Origin: Halomonas alkaliantarctica
GTDB lineage: Bacteria; Pseudomonadota; Gammaproteobacteria; Pseudomonadales; Halomonadaceae
Assembly: GCF_029854215.1 (NCBI RefSeq)
Contig: NZ_CP122961.1
Coordinates: forward strand, 2,480,001-2,544,000
Length of the DNA: 64,000 nucleotides
Direction of reading: 5' to 3'
A program made the translations under genes and the position numbers. A model generated the notes under the pieces. It was not told the DNA's origin. It saw nothing but the letters and a program-made list of their open reading frames with translations, and made no database searches. This document shows positions 1-8,647 of this stretch, in pieces (the stretch's first letter is position 1; every line of letters starts with the position of its first letter).

Positions 1-230
1 CCATCGGCTTTGTTGGCCTGGTGATCCCCCACGCCATGCGTTTTATCGTCGGTAGCCGCCATACCCGGCTGGTACCGGCCACGGCCTTGGCTGGTGCGGT
101 GTTTTTGATCGGCTCGGATATTCTTTCCCGGGTGCTGGTCTCCGGCCAAGTACTCCCTATCGGGGTGATTACCTCACTGATCGGCGCGCCTGCTTTTGCG
201 TTTATTCTGGTTCGCGGCAAGAGGTCTTAA
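1..230 (+). CDS. FecCD/BtuC-type ABC transporter permease, C-terminal end
   Basis: Last 75 residues of an inner-membrane permease that begins outside the window. The frame is open from base 3 to the TAA at 228-230. It starts with the family motif IGFVGLVIPH and contains the conserved stretches GSDILSRV and LPIGVITSLIGAPAF found near the end of BtuC, FhuB and FecD proteins. The ATPase gene starts inside its stop codon (TAATG), so the two are co-translated. The substrate is probably a siderophore, heme or other metal chelate. Cobalamin is less likely because a full btuFCD set lies 2.5 kb away. The substrate-binding protein must lie upstream of the window. Confidence 0.9.
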   Translation, partial: IGFVGLVIPHAMRFIVGSRHTRLVPATALAGAVFLIGSDILSRVLVSGQVLPIGVITSLIGAPAFAFILVRGKRS

Positions 231-994
231 TGCGATTAACGGCTGAAAAGCTTGCTTGGTCAGTGCACGGCACGCCACTGCTTGCTGACGTCAATCTTAC
301 CGTCGAGCCCGGCCAAACCTTTGGCCTGGTGGGGCCGAACGGCTCTGGGAAAACTTCCCTGCTGCGCCTGTTGGCAGGCTTGAACAAACCCAAGTCTGGC
401 CGGGTGCTGGTTGACCACCAGCCAATGCACACCCTCAAGCAACGGGCAATCGCCCAGTCCATCGCTCTGGTGGAACAGCAGGCCGAAACTACCGACCGCA
501 TTACCGTGCGCCAGGTGGTCTCACTGGGCCGCACCCCCTTCCTTTCCGCGCTGCGCCCCTGGTCGATGGAAGACGATGCCATCGTGGCGCAGGCGCTGCG
601 CGACGTTGATATGGCGCATATGACGGATCGTCTTTGGCATACCCTGTCGGGCGGCGAACGCCAGCGCGTGCATATTGCCAGGGCGCTGGCACAACAGCCT
701 AAAATTCTGTTATTGGATGAACCCACCAACCATCTAGATATTCGCCACCAGCTGTCGATTCTTGAATTGGTCAGGCAACTACCAATCACGGTAGTTATCT
801 CACTGCATGACCTTAACCAAGCCATGGAGTGTGACCGTATCGGCGTGATGGACGGCGGCCGCTTGATCGATAGCGGCCAGCCCCAAGACGTACTCACCCC
901 CAACAGGCTAGAGCAAACGTTTGGTGTGCATGCGCGAATGATCGACGACCCTGCCGATGGCAAGCAGATAATGCTTTTTCGGAGTGCTATTTAA
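230..994 (+). CDS. FecE-type ABC transporter ATP-binding protein
   Basis: ATPase subunit (254 aa) of the importer whose permease precedes it. Walker A GPNGSGKT lies at about residues 35-42, the ABC signature LSGGERQR near 140, Walker B ILLLDEPTNH near 160 and the switch histidine in ISLHDLNQ. Length and signature are typical of the FecE/FhuC/BtuD group that energises uptake of metal chelates. The ATG overlaps the permease stop by one base. The protein is clearly distinct from BtuD at 2701-3471, so the region holds two separate chelate importers. The substrate cannot be read from the sequence. Confidence 0.92.
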   Translation: MRLTAEKLAWSVHGTPLLADVNLTVEPGQTFGLVGPNGSGKTSLLRLLAGLNKPKSGRVLVDHQPMHTLKQRAIAQSIALVEQQAETTDRITVRQVVSLGRTPFLSALRPWSMEDDAIVAQALRDVDMAHMTDRLWHTLSGGERQRVHIARALAQQPKILLLDEPTNHLDIRHQLSILELVRQLPITVVISLHDLNQAMECDRIGVMDGGRLIDSGQPQDVLTPNRLEQTFGVHARMIDDPADGKQIMLFRSAI

Positions 995-1027
995 GCTAGC
1001 GCCAGTATCAAGCGCTACGGCGTCCAT

Positions 1028-1639
1028 TCATCGGAAAAAATGCCAAACCACGCTGTGATCCGTGCCCATACTCCACAGAAGCACAATCACCACGAGCAGC
1101 GCCTCCAGTACCAAAACACCGATACCGAGCGTCGTTGTTGACAGTATAAACCCGCGCTCATGGCTGATACCCAAAAAGCTGGGGGTTCCCTTATAGAGTA
1201 GATAGGCGCTGTAGAGCAGCCCGATCACCATACCCAGCACACAAAACCAGAAAGCCGGATAGAGGGCAAAAACGCCACACAGGAACATCGGTGTCGCAAT
1301 ATAACCCGCGAAGATAATACAGTCGCGGCGGCTAGGTCGGTTCTCAATTCGGCGAGCCATCCAATGGATCATGCTGCCCACAATACCCACTGCCACTAGC
1401 ATCAGCGCATAAAAAGCCACGCCTAAGGCGATACCGTTGGCAAGAGAGACTTTATAGGTTGCCGAGCCACCGTAAGTCCAGCCTACCTGGGTGGTGCCTA
1501 TCAGGGCACAGACAACAGGAACGGCAGCGAGTAACAGAACATGGTGAGCATAGAGATGACTAACAGACTCATGCTCCTCGCTGATTTTATACCACTCCCG
1601 TTCAGGATGATGGAGAAGCCCCCAAACATGATTGACCAT
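1028..1639 (-). CDS. Yip1 family (DUF1282) membrane protein
   Basis: A 203-residue integral membrane protein with five hydrophobic segments after a short amphipathic start (MVNHVWGLLHHPEREW). This is the usual beginning of bacterial Yip1/DUF1282 proteins, where a phrase like NHxWGLLxxPxxEW recurs. Bacterial members have no established function. The gene stands alone, convergent with the ABC ATPase and divergent from the epimerase gene. A purine-rich GGAGG lies just upstream of the ATG. The family call is firm; no role can be assigned. Confidence 0.8.
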   Translation of the reverse strand: MVNHVWGLLHHPEREWYKISEEHESVSHLYAHHVLLLAAVPVVCALIGTTQVGWTYGGSATYKVSLANGIALGVAFYALMLVAVGIVGSMIHWMARRIENRPSRRDCIIFAGYIATPMFLCGVFALYPAFWFCVLGMVIGLLYSAYLLYKGTPSFLGISHERGFILSTTTLGIGVLVLEALLVVIVLLWSMGTDHSVVWHFFR

Positions 1640-1806
1640 AACGACCTCCCGTTTTTGTAATCACGCTATTGTTAGGGTCAGACGCTGATTAATCGGATCA
1701 ACAAGGTTCCGAATCATTTTTAGTGTAGAACACAAAATCATTTTCGGATGTGAGGATTTTTCTTTGCTAAGGTGAGTGGTTAAATCTATTCATTATTGGG
1801 GTTCAT

Positions 1807-2697
1807 ATGCGCATCCTGTTCACCGGCGGCAGTGGCAAGGCTGGCCGTCATGCAACCGCTTATCTTCGCGATCAAGGCCACCGCGTCACCAATCTGGACT
1901 GGGCCACATCTGATGTACCCGGTATTGCTACCCTGAAAACCGATCTGACCGATGCTGGGCAAGTGTTTAATGCGTGCCAGGCCTACGCTGGGTTCGATGA
2001 GCTGGAACCCGGCACCGGCGTGCCGCGCTATGATGCGATTGTCCACTTTGCGGCCATACCCGCCATCCTGCATCGGCCGGACAACGAGACCTACCGCATC
2101 AATGCGCTAAGTACCTACAACATTCTTGATGCCGCCACCAAGCTGGGCATCCCCAAGGTCATCTTCGCTTCCAGCGAGACCACCTACGGCGTCTGTTTCG
2201 CTGATGGCGAGCAAAAACCCGACTACTTGCCCGTCGATGAAGAGCACCCCACCGTGCCTCAAGATAGCTACGCCATGAGTAAGGTGGTCAACGAGGTGAC
2301 TGCGCGCTCCTTCCAGGCGCGCTCGGGCATCGACATCTACGGCCTGCGCATCAACAACGTTATCGAGCCCCACGAGTACCGTCAGGATTTCCCAGCCTAC
2401 ATGGACGACCCCGCCCTGCGTCGCCGCAACATTTTCGCCTACATCGACGCCCGCGATCTGGGCCAGATGGTCGATTGCTGCCTGAAAACGGATGGCCTGG
2501 GCTACCAGGTGTTCAACGTCGCCAATAATGAACTGTCAGTGGGCCTGACCAATGCCCAGGTGATTGAACGCTTCTACTCAGGCGTACCCATCAAGCGCGA
2601 AATGGGCGAATTTGAAACCTTCTACAGCATCGAAAAAGCCCGCCGTCTGGTCGGCTTCGCACCCCGCCACGCTTGGCGAGATGAACTGGAGCAGTAA
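1807..2697 (+). CDS. NAD-dependent epimerase/dehydratase (extended SDR)
   Basis: A 296-residue extended short-chain dehydrogenase. The glycine-rich nucleotide site is FTGGSGKAG at residues 4-12. The catalytic pair is in YAMSKVV (Tyr and Lys), with the preceding Ser in ASSETTYG. An acidic residue after the second strand (NLDW) favours NAD over NADP. Similar proteins act on nucleotide sugars or free sugars and uronates; the substrate here is unknown. It is a single gene whose stop lies four bases from the convergent btuD stop. A link to the galactonate genes 16 kb away is possible but unsupported. Confidence 0.8.
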   Translation: MRILFTGGSGKAGRHATAYLRDQGHRVTNLDWATSDVPGIATLKTDLTDAGQVFNACQAYAGFDELEPGTGVPRYDAIVHFAAIPAILHRPDNETYRINALSTYNILDAATKLGIPKVIFASSETTYGVCFADGEQKPDYLPVDEEHPTVPQDSYAMSKVVNEVTARSFQARSGIDIYGLRINNVIEPHEYRQDFPAYMDDPALRRRNIFAYIDARDLGQMVDCCLKTDGLGYQVFNVANNELSVGLTNAQVIERFYSGVPIKREMGEFETFYSIEKARRLVGFAPRHAWRDELEQ

Positions 2698-2700
2698 GCA

Positions 2701-3471
2701 CTACTCTTTTATCGGCACAAACACCGGTGCGCCATCCACCTCTACCACTGCTAGCTTTTGGCGGTAGAGATCTTCCAGCGCGCTGGGCACCAGCATCCTA
2801 TCCCGCGGGCCCCAGCACGCCTCGCCGTTGGGATAAAGCAGCAACACATGGTCGCACCAGCGGGCAGCAAGGTTGAGGTCGTGTAAGCACATGATGACCG
2901 CCCGGCCCTGGGCGGCCTGTTCTGCCATTAGCGCCATCACGGCACTCTGATGATGTAGGTCCAAGTGGTTAGTCGGTTCATCCGCCAGCCACACATTGGG
3001 TGCCTGCGTCAGCACCGTGGCAATCGCCACCCGCTGGCGCTCACCGCCAGAAAGTGTGCTTACCAAGCGGTCACGCAGGTGTGCTACATCCAGTCGCTCA
3101 AGGGCGGCTTCCGCGCGGGCGTAGTCTTCAGCCCCCTCCATCTGCCAGGGCGATAAATAAGGGTGACGGCCTATCAGCGCGGTTTCCAATACGGTCGCGG
3201 GAAAGCCATCCTGACGGTCTTGAAACACCACCCCCAATCGCTGAGCAACATGGCGGCGGCGCAGTTGACCAAGCGTGGCGTCATTAAGCTGAACACTGCC
3301 TGAACGCGGCGCCTGCAATCCGGCCAGGGTGTGTAATAGCGTCGTTTTACCCGCACCGTTAGGCCCTAGTACGCCCCACACTTGCCCTGGTTGGATGGTG
3401 ATATTAATTGGCGTACCGCCTGCGCGGCCAGGCACATCGATGATGAGTTCGCGGGTAGCCAGTACGCTCAT
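2701..3471 (-). CDS. btuD: Vitamin B12 ABC transporter ATPase BtuD
   Basis: ATPase subunit (256 aa) of the cobalamin importer. Walker A GPNGAGKTT lies near residues 36-44, the signature LSGGERQR near 139 and Walker B VWLADEPTNH. Last gene of btuB-btuF-btuC-btuD. Its ATG overlaps the btuC stop by one base, and btuC and btuF also abut. Family membership alone would not separate BtuD from FecE; the assignment to B12 rests on the riboswitch and btuB/btuF upstream. Confidence 0.9.
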   Translation of the reverse strand: MSVLATRELIIDVPGRAGGTPINITIQPGQVWGVLGPNGAGKTTLLHTLAGLQAPRSGSVQLNDATLGQLRRRHVAQRLGVVFQDRQDGFPATVLETALIGRHPYLSPWQMEGAEDYARAEAALERLDVAHLRDRLVSTLSGGERQRVAIATVLTQAPNVWLADEPTNHLDLHHQSAVMALMAEQAAQGRAVIMCLHDLNLAARWCDHVLLLYPNGEACWGPRDRMLVPSALEDLYRQKLAVVEVDGAPVFVPIKE

Positions 3472-4442
3472 CAGCGGCTCCGGTAGAGCAGAAACAGGAA
3501 GGTGGGCACGCCCAATAGCGCGGTGATGACCCCAACGGGTAGCTGTTCCGGGGCGATCATCGTGCGCGCCAAGGTATCGGCCAACACCAACAATGTGCCG
3601 CCCGCCAATGCGCAGGCGGGCAGTATCAGTCGCTGGTCGTTGCCTAATAGCAAACGCAGTATGTGGGGCACGACTAAACCGACAAAACCAATGCTGCCTG
3701 CGGTAGTAACGGCAGCGGCGGTAAGCAAACTAGCGGCAACGTAAATGCACCACTCAAGCGGCCTGACCGCCACGCCCAGCGCGGCGGCTTGCTGCGGGCC
3801 ACGGGCCAGCACATTGAGGCTACGCCCGAGTGGAATCAGCACCACGCAGGTGGCCAGTAACAGCAGTAACGGCGGCCAAGGCGTGCGCGCATAGGAGAGA
3901 TCGCCCATGAGCCAGTAGAGCATGCCTGGCAGGCGTTCGGCGGGGCTCATAGCCAGCATTAGTGTAATTACTGCGCCCCACCCTGCGGCAACGACGACGC
4001 CGGTGAGCAGCAGCCGCGAAGGCGTCCAGCCGCCGCTGCCGTGGGCCAAGCCGAAGACTAAAAACGTCGAAAATAGCGCGCCGCCAAACGCCGAGCTTGA
4101 AATCGCCAGCCCGCCTAACCCACCGAGCATGGCCGCCAATGCACCGATAGAGGCACCGCCGGAAAGTCCGAGTACATAAGGGTCAGCTAGGGGATTGCGC
4201 AGTAGCACCTGCATTAAAGCACCGGCTACCGCCAACAAACCGCCAACGGCAAACGCCGAAAGCGCTCTGGGCAAGCGCAGCTCCATCACCATGGTGCGCG
4301 CCAGTGCATCGCCTTCGCCTTGTAACAAGTCCCAAATTTGCGCAGGAGAAATCTGCGCGCTGCCGACGCCTAGCGCTAAAAGTAGCGCTGCCAGCGCCGC
4401 TAGTAGTAGCAGACTAAGCGGGAGACCCAGGCGCGCTAGCAT
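3471..4442 (-). CDS. btuC: Vitamin B12 ABC transporter permease BtuC
   Basis: A 323-residue FecCD-family permease with about nine to ten membrane helices. It carries the family phrases LRLPRALSAFAVGG, NPLADPYVLGLSGGA and SIGFVGLVVPHILR. It moves cobalamin from BtuF across the inner membrane, powered by BtuD. The coding frame abuts btuF and overlaps btuD by one base, implying translational coupling. The length is normal for the family. Confidence 0.92.
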   Translation of the reverse strand: MLARLGLPLSLLLLAALAALLLALGVGSAQISPAQIWDLLQGEGDALARTMVMELRLPRALSAFAVGGLLAVAGALMQVLLRNPLADPYVLGLSGGASIGALAAMLGGLGGLAISSSAFGGALFSTFLVFGLAHGSGGWTPSRLLLTGVVVAAGWGAVITLMLAMSPAERLPGMLYWLMGDLSYARTPWPPLLLLLATCVVLIPLGRSLNVLARGPQQAAALGVAVRPLEWCIYVAASLLTAAAVTTAGSIGFVGLVVPHILRLLLGNDQRLILPACALAGGTLLVLADTLARTMIAPEQLPVGVITALLGVPTFLFLLYRSR

Positions 4443-5365
4443 TAACTGCGCTCACGTTTTTGGCGGGCGATATCGAGCTTCTCACAGAGGATCTGGGTGC
4501 CCTCCATCAGTCGCGGTGTGGGCCGTTGAATCAGTGAAGGCGGCACAAAGAAGAGATTCTCCTCCGCCACTGCCGTCAAGTTCGGGTACTGCTCCCAGTG
4601 GGTCAGCCAGTGGCGATTCTCTTCGCCCATGCCACCGGCAATAATCGCTTCAGGATTGGCTGCCAGTACCGCTTCATCATCGATCCGCGGCACAAGGCGT
4701 GTTTGTTCGCCAAACACATTCTTGCCGCCACACATCTCAACCACTTGGCCGATCAGGTGCTGGTCGTTAACGCTCATTAGCGGCTCATCCCACACTTGGT
4801 AAAATGTGGTTACCGGCTCCCGGTCTCGGTAGCGCTCTTCAAGGGCCGCCATGGTCTCCCGGAAATTGTCGGCCACCGCCTGCCCGGCCGCTTCCGTTCC
4901 TGCCAACCGCGCCAAGCGCTCGATAGCACTAGCCACGCCCTCCATATCGCGGGGCTCAATGTAGAACACCGGCATGCCCAAGGCTTCTAGGGTTTCAAGC
5001 TGTTCAGCGGGGTTGCCGGTTACCCAGCCAATCACTAAATCCGGTGCCAAGCCCACCAGCTTTTCTAAATCGATCCGGGTATGGCTACCCACCGACGCTA
5101 CTTGCTTGGCTTCCGGCGGATAGTCGCTATACGAGACGACGGCGACTACCTGATCACCCGCGCCAGCCGCATAAGTAAGTTCGGTTGCACCTGGCGAGAG
5201 CGTGGCAATTCGCTGAGCGGCATTGTAAAGACAGACCTCACGGTCACGATCATCCACTGCACAACGCGAGTGCTCGTTGGCGTGCGACACAGCTGCCATT
5301 AGCAACAGCGCGAGGCCCAGGGCCCCGCGCGCTAAACCACTTTTCCTATTGGCCAAAGTGAACAC
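4442..5365 (-). CDS. btuF: Periplasmic cobalamin-binding protein BtuF
   Basis: A 307-residue class III periplasmic binding protein. It has an N-terminal signal peptide ending near SHA-NE and the conserved phrase RIATLSPGATELTYAAGAG at the start of lobe 1, followed by YPPEAK and VGSHTRIDLEKL, all typical of BtuF. It hands cobalamin arriving through BtuB to BtuCD. Its start lies inside the 3' end of btuB (20-base overlap), so it is part of the riboswitch-controlled transcript. Confidence 0.9.
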   Translation of the reverse strand: MFTLANRKSGLARGALGLALLLMAAVSHANEHSRCAVDDRDREVCLYNAAQRIATLSPGATELTYAAGAGDQVVAVVSYSDYPPEAKQVASVGSHTRIDLEKLVGLAPDLVIGWVTGNPAEQLETLEALGMPVFYIEPRDMEGVASAIERLARLAGTEAAGQAVADNFRETMAALEERYRDREPVTTFYQVWDEPLMSVNDQHLIGQVVEMCGGKNVFGEQTRLVPRIDDEAVLAANPEAIIAGGMGEENRHWLTHWEQYPNLTAVAEENLFFVPPSLIQRPTPRLMEGTQILCEKLDIARQKRERS

Positions 5366-7166
5366 TCAAGAACCCTGCTCGGCCGGCGTTGATGTAATCA
5401 CGGGTAGTTGAATACTCTTTATCAAAGGCATTTTCTAGCGTAACACGAGCCGTCCAGAGCGGCGCAAACTGCCAGCCAGCGCGCAGGTTAACCAGCCCAT
5501 AGCCATTCAAACGCTCGGTATTGGCGGCATCATCGTAGCGGTGATTCTGCGCCACTAATGAGCCACCCAGCGACCAATCGCCAAGCTCTCGGTCTGCATC
5601 CAAGCGCACACTCTGGGTAGCACGGCGGGCTAATCGATTGCCGGTTTCCTGGTCCTCCGGATCCAGGTAGGTAAAGGCGGCCTGCAGTGTCCAGTCGTTA
5701 ACCTCGACGCCGCTCGAAAGTTCGGCACCGCGTATGCGCGCGCTGTTAACGTTTTGCGGCGCCCATAACCCGCTTGGCGTCGGTGCCCAGGCAATCAGGT
5801 CATCGTAGTCGTTTTGGAAGGCGGCCAAGTCCCAGAACCACTGATTGTATTGGCCGCGAACGCCCACCTCGACGGTTTCAGAGGTTTCCGGATTGAGATC
5901 AGGGTTACCCGAATTTGGCCAATAAAGGTCATTAAAGCTCGGTGCTTTAAATGCAGTGCCCACACTGGCACGCAGTGTGTGGTAATTATCCAGCTCGTAA
6001 CCCAGCGCCAGGCTGCCGGTGACTTCATCGCCGTAAGCGTCGTTGTCGTCGTAACGCAAGCTTGCTTGAATGGCGAACGGAGAGAAGTCGAGCAGACCTT
6101 GGGTAAATACAGCGGTGTTATCTCGACTGGTGACATCAAAATCATTGGTGCTTGAAACGCGGTCTTCGCTGATTTCTGCCCCAGCGATTAATTCATGAGG
6201 GCCAAACTGAATATTATTCTGCCAGCGCGCGGTTTGCGTGCGGGTATCAATGACCGAGCTACCGAAATTATCGACTGTGTCGAGTTCATCGCGGGCTTCG
6301 CTAAGGGTCAATCGACTCTGCCAGGTATCGGTAACTGGCAGCTCGCCGTAAATACCCGCTACCTGCTGGACGAAGTCATTCTCACCGCCATCATATTCGT
6401 TGTGACCGCGAGCACGCAGCGCCAGCACGCCGACTTCAGCACCACTCTCAAAGGTATGCGACACCCGCGCAAGTGCAGAGGTGTTGTCGTAGCCTTTGTC
6501 TTCACCCCCCCTGCGAATCGGCTGGCCGTCGGTATTGAAATGACTACCGGCAAAGCTGTAGCGCGTGCCTCCCTCGCGGCCAGAAACACCTGCGCTTATT
6601 CGCTGAGTATTAAATGAACCACCACCGACTGAAATTCTGGGTTGCGGACCCTCTTCATCACCATCAGGCGTAAAGAGTTGAATAACGCCGCCCACCGCAT
6701 CGGCGCCGTAAAGGCTACCACGCGGCCCACGCACGATTTCCGCACGGTCAAACATACGTGGGTCTAAATACTGGAATGCTGCCCCACCCGCCGTGGCGGA
6801 GCGCAGACGAATGCCATCAATCAATAGCACGGAGGCATCGCTGGGCGCACCACGCAGGTAAACGCTGCTGCTTTTTCCAAAGCTGCCGTTGCTAGTGACA
6901 TCAACGCCCGGCTGGCCGCGCAGAAGATCCGTCAGGCTGGTGGGGTCTTGATTGCGAAACGTAGCCTCATCTAAGACAGTAACGGATGAGAGGCTTTCGT
7001 TGGCGGTAAGGGGCGCTAACGCAGCAGTCACGACGACAGGATCTAGCGCGGCTAAGTCGGTCGTCGCTTCAGCATATTGGGCCTGGGCAGAAAAGGAGAT
7101 GGCTAGCGGTAACGCAGCCATACAAAACGCCGCCTGTTTGGCGGTCGTGTGGAAACGGTGATTCAT
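5346..7166 (-). CDS. btuB: TonB-dependent vitamin B12 outer-membrane receptor BtuB
   Basis: Outer-membrane receptor of about 606 residues. A signal peptide ending SAQA-QY is followed by a TonB-box-like DPVVVTAA, a plug domain (LTDLLRGQPGVDV, RGPRGSLYGADAVGG) and a 22-strand barrel. The start is placed at 7166 (MNHRF), preceded by AAGGGA. A longer frame reaches 7235 but adds a region without a plausible signal peptide. The final residues are VHFGQ, so the usual terminal aromatic residue is not the last one. First gene of btuBFCD, directly downstream of the cobalamin riboswitch, which identifies B12 as the ligand. Confidence 0.9.
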   Translation of the reverse strand: MNHRFHTTAKQAAFCMAALPLAISFSAQAQYAEATTDLAALDPVVVTAALAPLTANESLSSVTVLDEATFRNQDPTSLTDLLRGQPGVDVTSNGSFGKSSSVYLRGAPSDASVLLIDGIRLRSATAGGAAFQYLDPRMFDRAEIVRGPRGSLYGADAVGGVIQLFTPDGDEEGPQPRISVGGGSFNTQRISAGVSGREGGTRYSFAGSHFNTDGQPIRRGGEDKGYDNTSALARVSHTFESGAEVGVLALRARGHNEYDGGENDFVQQVAGIYGELPVTDTWQSRLTLSEARDELDTVDNFGSSVIDTRTQTARWQNNIQFGPHELIAGAEISEDRVSSTNDFDVTSRDNTAVFTQGLLDFSPFAIQASLRYDDNDAYGDEVTGSLALGYELDNYHTLRASVGTAFKAPSFNDLYWPNSGNPDLNPETSETVEVGVRGQYNQWFWDLAAFQNDYDDLIAWAPTPSGLWAPQNVNSARIRGAELSSGVEVNDWTLQAAFTYLDPEDQETGNRLARRATQSVRLDADRELGDWSLGGSLVAQNHRYDDAANTERLNGYGLVNLRAGWQFAPLWTARVTLENAFDKEYSTTRDYINAGRAGFLSVHFGQ

Positions 7167-7324
7167 GTGGGATCCCTTGCTCGTCGTGCTCACCCGCACA
7201 ACGCAGTTTTTTTGACCGAACGCAGGGAAAAACAAGGGAGTAACGATAGCGTTGCGCCACCGTTCACTGCCCTAAGAACGCCCTCCGCGCCTCGGCATGG
7301 TTTGGTTCAGTCAGAACCATTACT

Positions 7325-7530
7325 CTCGGGCCGGTCTCCGGGCTGACGAGCGAAAGATGTCTCTAGCAAGCAGAGTCACTCTTTTCCGAACGACCACCTT
7401 CCCGTGCGTGAGCACAGTGGCGTATTGGCCGTTCTTATCTCGATCACCGTTGCGGGGGCAGCGTTGGAATCACGCAAGGCGTTCACCAACTTCCCGTTTC
7501 ACTAGCGGCTTTATCCACCGCTAGCACCTG
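7325..7530 (-). promoter_or_regulatory. Cobalamin (AdoCbl) riboswitch upstream of btuB
   Basis: Read on the minus strand, this leader carries the landmark blocks of the cobalamin riboswitch in order: GGGAAGTTGGTGAA, CGCTGCCCCCGCAACGGTGA, the B12 box CGCCACTG followed by TGC, GGGAAGG, and finally GTCAGCCCGGAGACCGGCC. These form the conserved core and closing arm. It lies about 160 bases before the btuB start. By analogy with characterised btuB leaders it should shut down btuBFCD expression when adenosylcobalamin is abundant. Outer boundaries are approximate. Confidence 0.93.
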
Positions 7531-7616
7531 AGAGTGGGCGTAAACTAGCAACTTGCCAAAGGGAGGTCAATTGAATTGGGGTGGGAGGTAAGCCGCTCAA
7601 GAAAGCCCGCCAGTGG

Positions 7617-8042
7617 CTATTTGAGCGGCATCACTAACCCATGCCGGACATACCACACCTGTTCAGCTTGAGCGGTGGCGTCTTGGGTGAACCAGCCATT
7701 GAGATCACGCAGGCGGCGCTGTCCGGACTGCATGGGCACAATCCCACGGCCCACTTCGCTAGCAATGATGATTAACGGCGCGTTTAGCTCGTCGGCGCGC
7801 TGGTCGAGTGCAGCTATATCGTTCTGCCACTGCTGGCGCAGGGCATCGTTATCTTCACGCTCAAGAGCAGCGCAAAGCCACTCAAGCACGCCGGTAATAA
7901 CCAACGGCGTATTGGCTACCAGCGCTTGTTGGCTATCGCTGAAGGGCCTATCAGTATTCAGACGCCACCCGTTTGCAGTGGGAAAGCGTGCGGCTACGGC
8001 GTCGCGTTTACCAGCGCAGGCACCGCCGATGAAGAGCTGCAT
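7617..8042 (-). CDS. Short CobU-like protein (second copy)
   Basis: About 141 residues, related to the adenosylcobinamide kinase/guanylyltransferase family but shorter than the usual 180. It keeps the family's EVGRGIVP motif and the ending GxxxPLK. Its P-loop is altered (GGACAGKR, with Arg in place of Ser/Thr), and it lacks the HHR-type region that holds the guanylylated histidine. The start at 8042 has AAGGGG seven bases upstream. Last gene of the cob operon, overlapping cobC. It may be an accessory or degenerate paralogue of the full cobU at 9351-9932. Confidence 0.7.
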   Translation of the reverse strand: MQLFIGGACAGKRDAVAARFPTANGWRLNTDRPFSDSQQALVANTPLVITGVLEWLCAALEREDNDALRQQWQNDIAALDQRADELNAPLIIIASEVGRGIVPMQSGQRRLRDLNGWFTQDATAQAEQVWYVRHGLVMPLK

Positions 8043-8647
8043 TGCCATTCCCCTTTTCCATGTTCGTCTTGCTGATAGATAAGCTGCCAGCGCCTGCCTT
8101 GGGCCTGAAGCACGGTACCGTCCCAGAAGTGAATCGTCTCAAAACGGCGCCGTAGCTCGCGAATCACACCGCCATGGGTGACGGCCAGAATCTTTTTATG
8201 GCCATCGGCGCGAGCATTGACCGCTAGGTCATGTAGCCAAGCGTCTAACCGCTCACGCAATTGGGCCGCCGATTCACCGCCGGGAATTTGCAGCTCGCCC
8301 ACGCTATCGATCCAGGCTCGGTAGTGAGGCAAATCTTTTAGCTCGTCGTAAACCTTGCCTTCGTACTCGCCAAAATCAAGCTCGCGCAGGCGTTGTTCAA
8401 GTACAAGCGGCACGCTGGCTTTGGCTACTTCAGCCCACTCCAGGGTTTGCTGGCAGCGGTTAAGATCACTTGAGTAGATAGCATCGAACCGTTCACCCGC
8501 CAGCGCGTCACGCAGTGCCAGCAGCCCATCTTCAGCCTCGGGAAACAGCAGCGGAATATCCTGTTGGCCTTGATAACGGCGCTCTAAATTCCAAGCGGTG
8601 ATACCGTGGCGAACTGCCACCAGCTCCACAGTAAGATCAGTAGCCAA
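7994..8647 (-). CDS. cobC: Alpha-ribazole phosphatase / histidine phosphatase
   Basis: A 217-residue phosphoglycerate-mutase-like phosphatase. The catalytic histidine is in VRHGITAW near residue 13, the second histidine in VTHGGVIRE, and acidic and arginine residues in RELDFGEYEG. Within a cobalamin operon the expected role is removing phosphate from alpha-ribazole-5-phosphate (or from AdoCbl-phosphate) in nucleotide-loop assembly. The 5' end overlaps cobS by 64 bases and the 3' end overlaps the short cobU-like gene, so translation is strongly coupled. The family is broad; the specific function rests on context. Confidence 0.85.
   Translation of the reverse strand: MATDLTVELVAVRHGITAWNLERRYQGQQDIPLLFPEAEDGLLALRDALAGERFDAIYSSDLNRCQQTLEWAEVAKASVPLVLEQRLRELDFGEYEGKVYDELKDLPHYRAWIDSVGELQIPGGESAAQLRERLDAWLHDLAVNARADGHKKILAVTHGGVIRELRRRFETIHFWDGTVLQAQGRRWQLIYQQDEHGKGEWQCSSSSAVPALVNATP

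Noticed and set aside
202..963. 253-residue open frame antisense to the first ABC ATPase gene
   Set aside because: It mirrors the ATPase codons, has no recognisable motif or ribosome site and is low-complexity in Ser/Arg; a GC-rich shadow frame.
1715..1738. TTTTAGTGTAGAACACAAAA palindrome-like sequence before the epimerase gene
   Set aside because: Inverted halves are imperfect and no second copy is seen in the window, so no regulator can be suggested.
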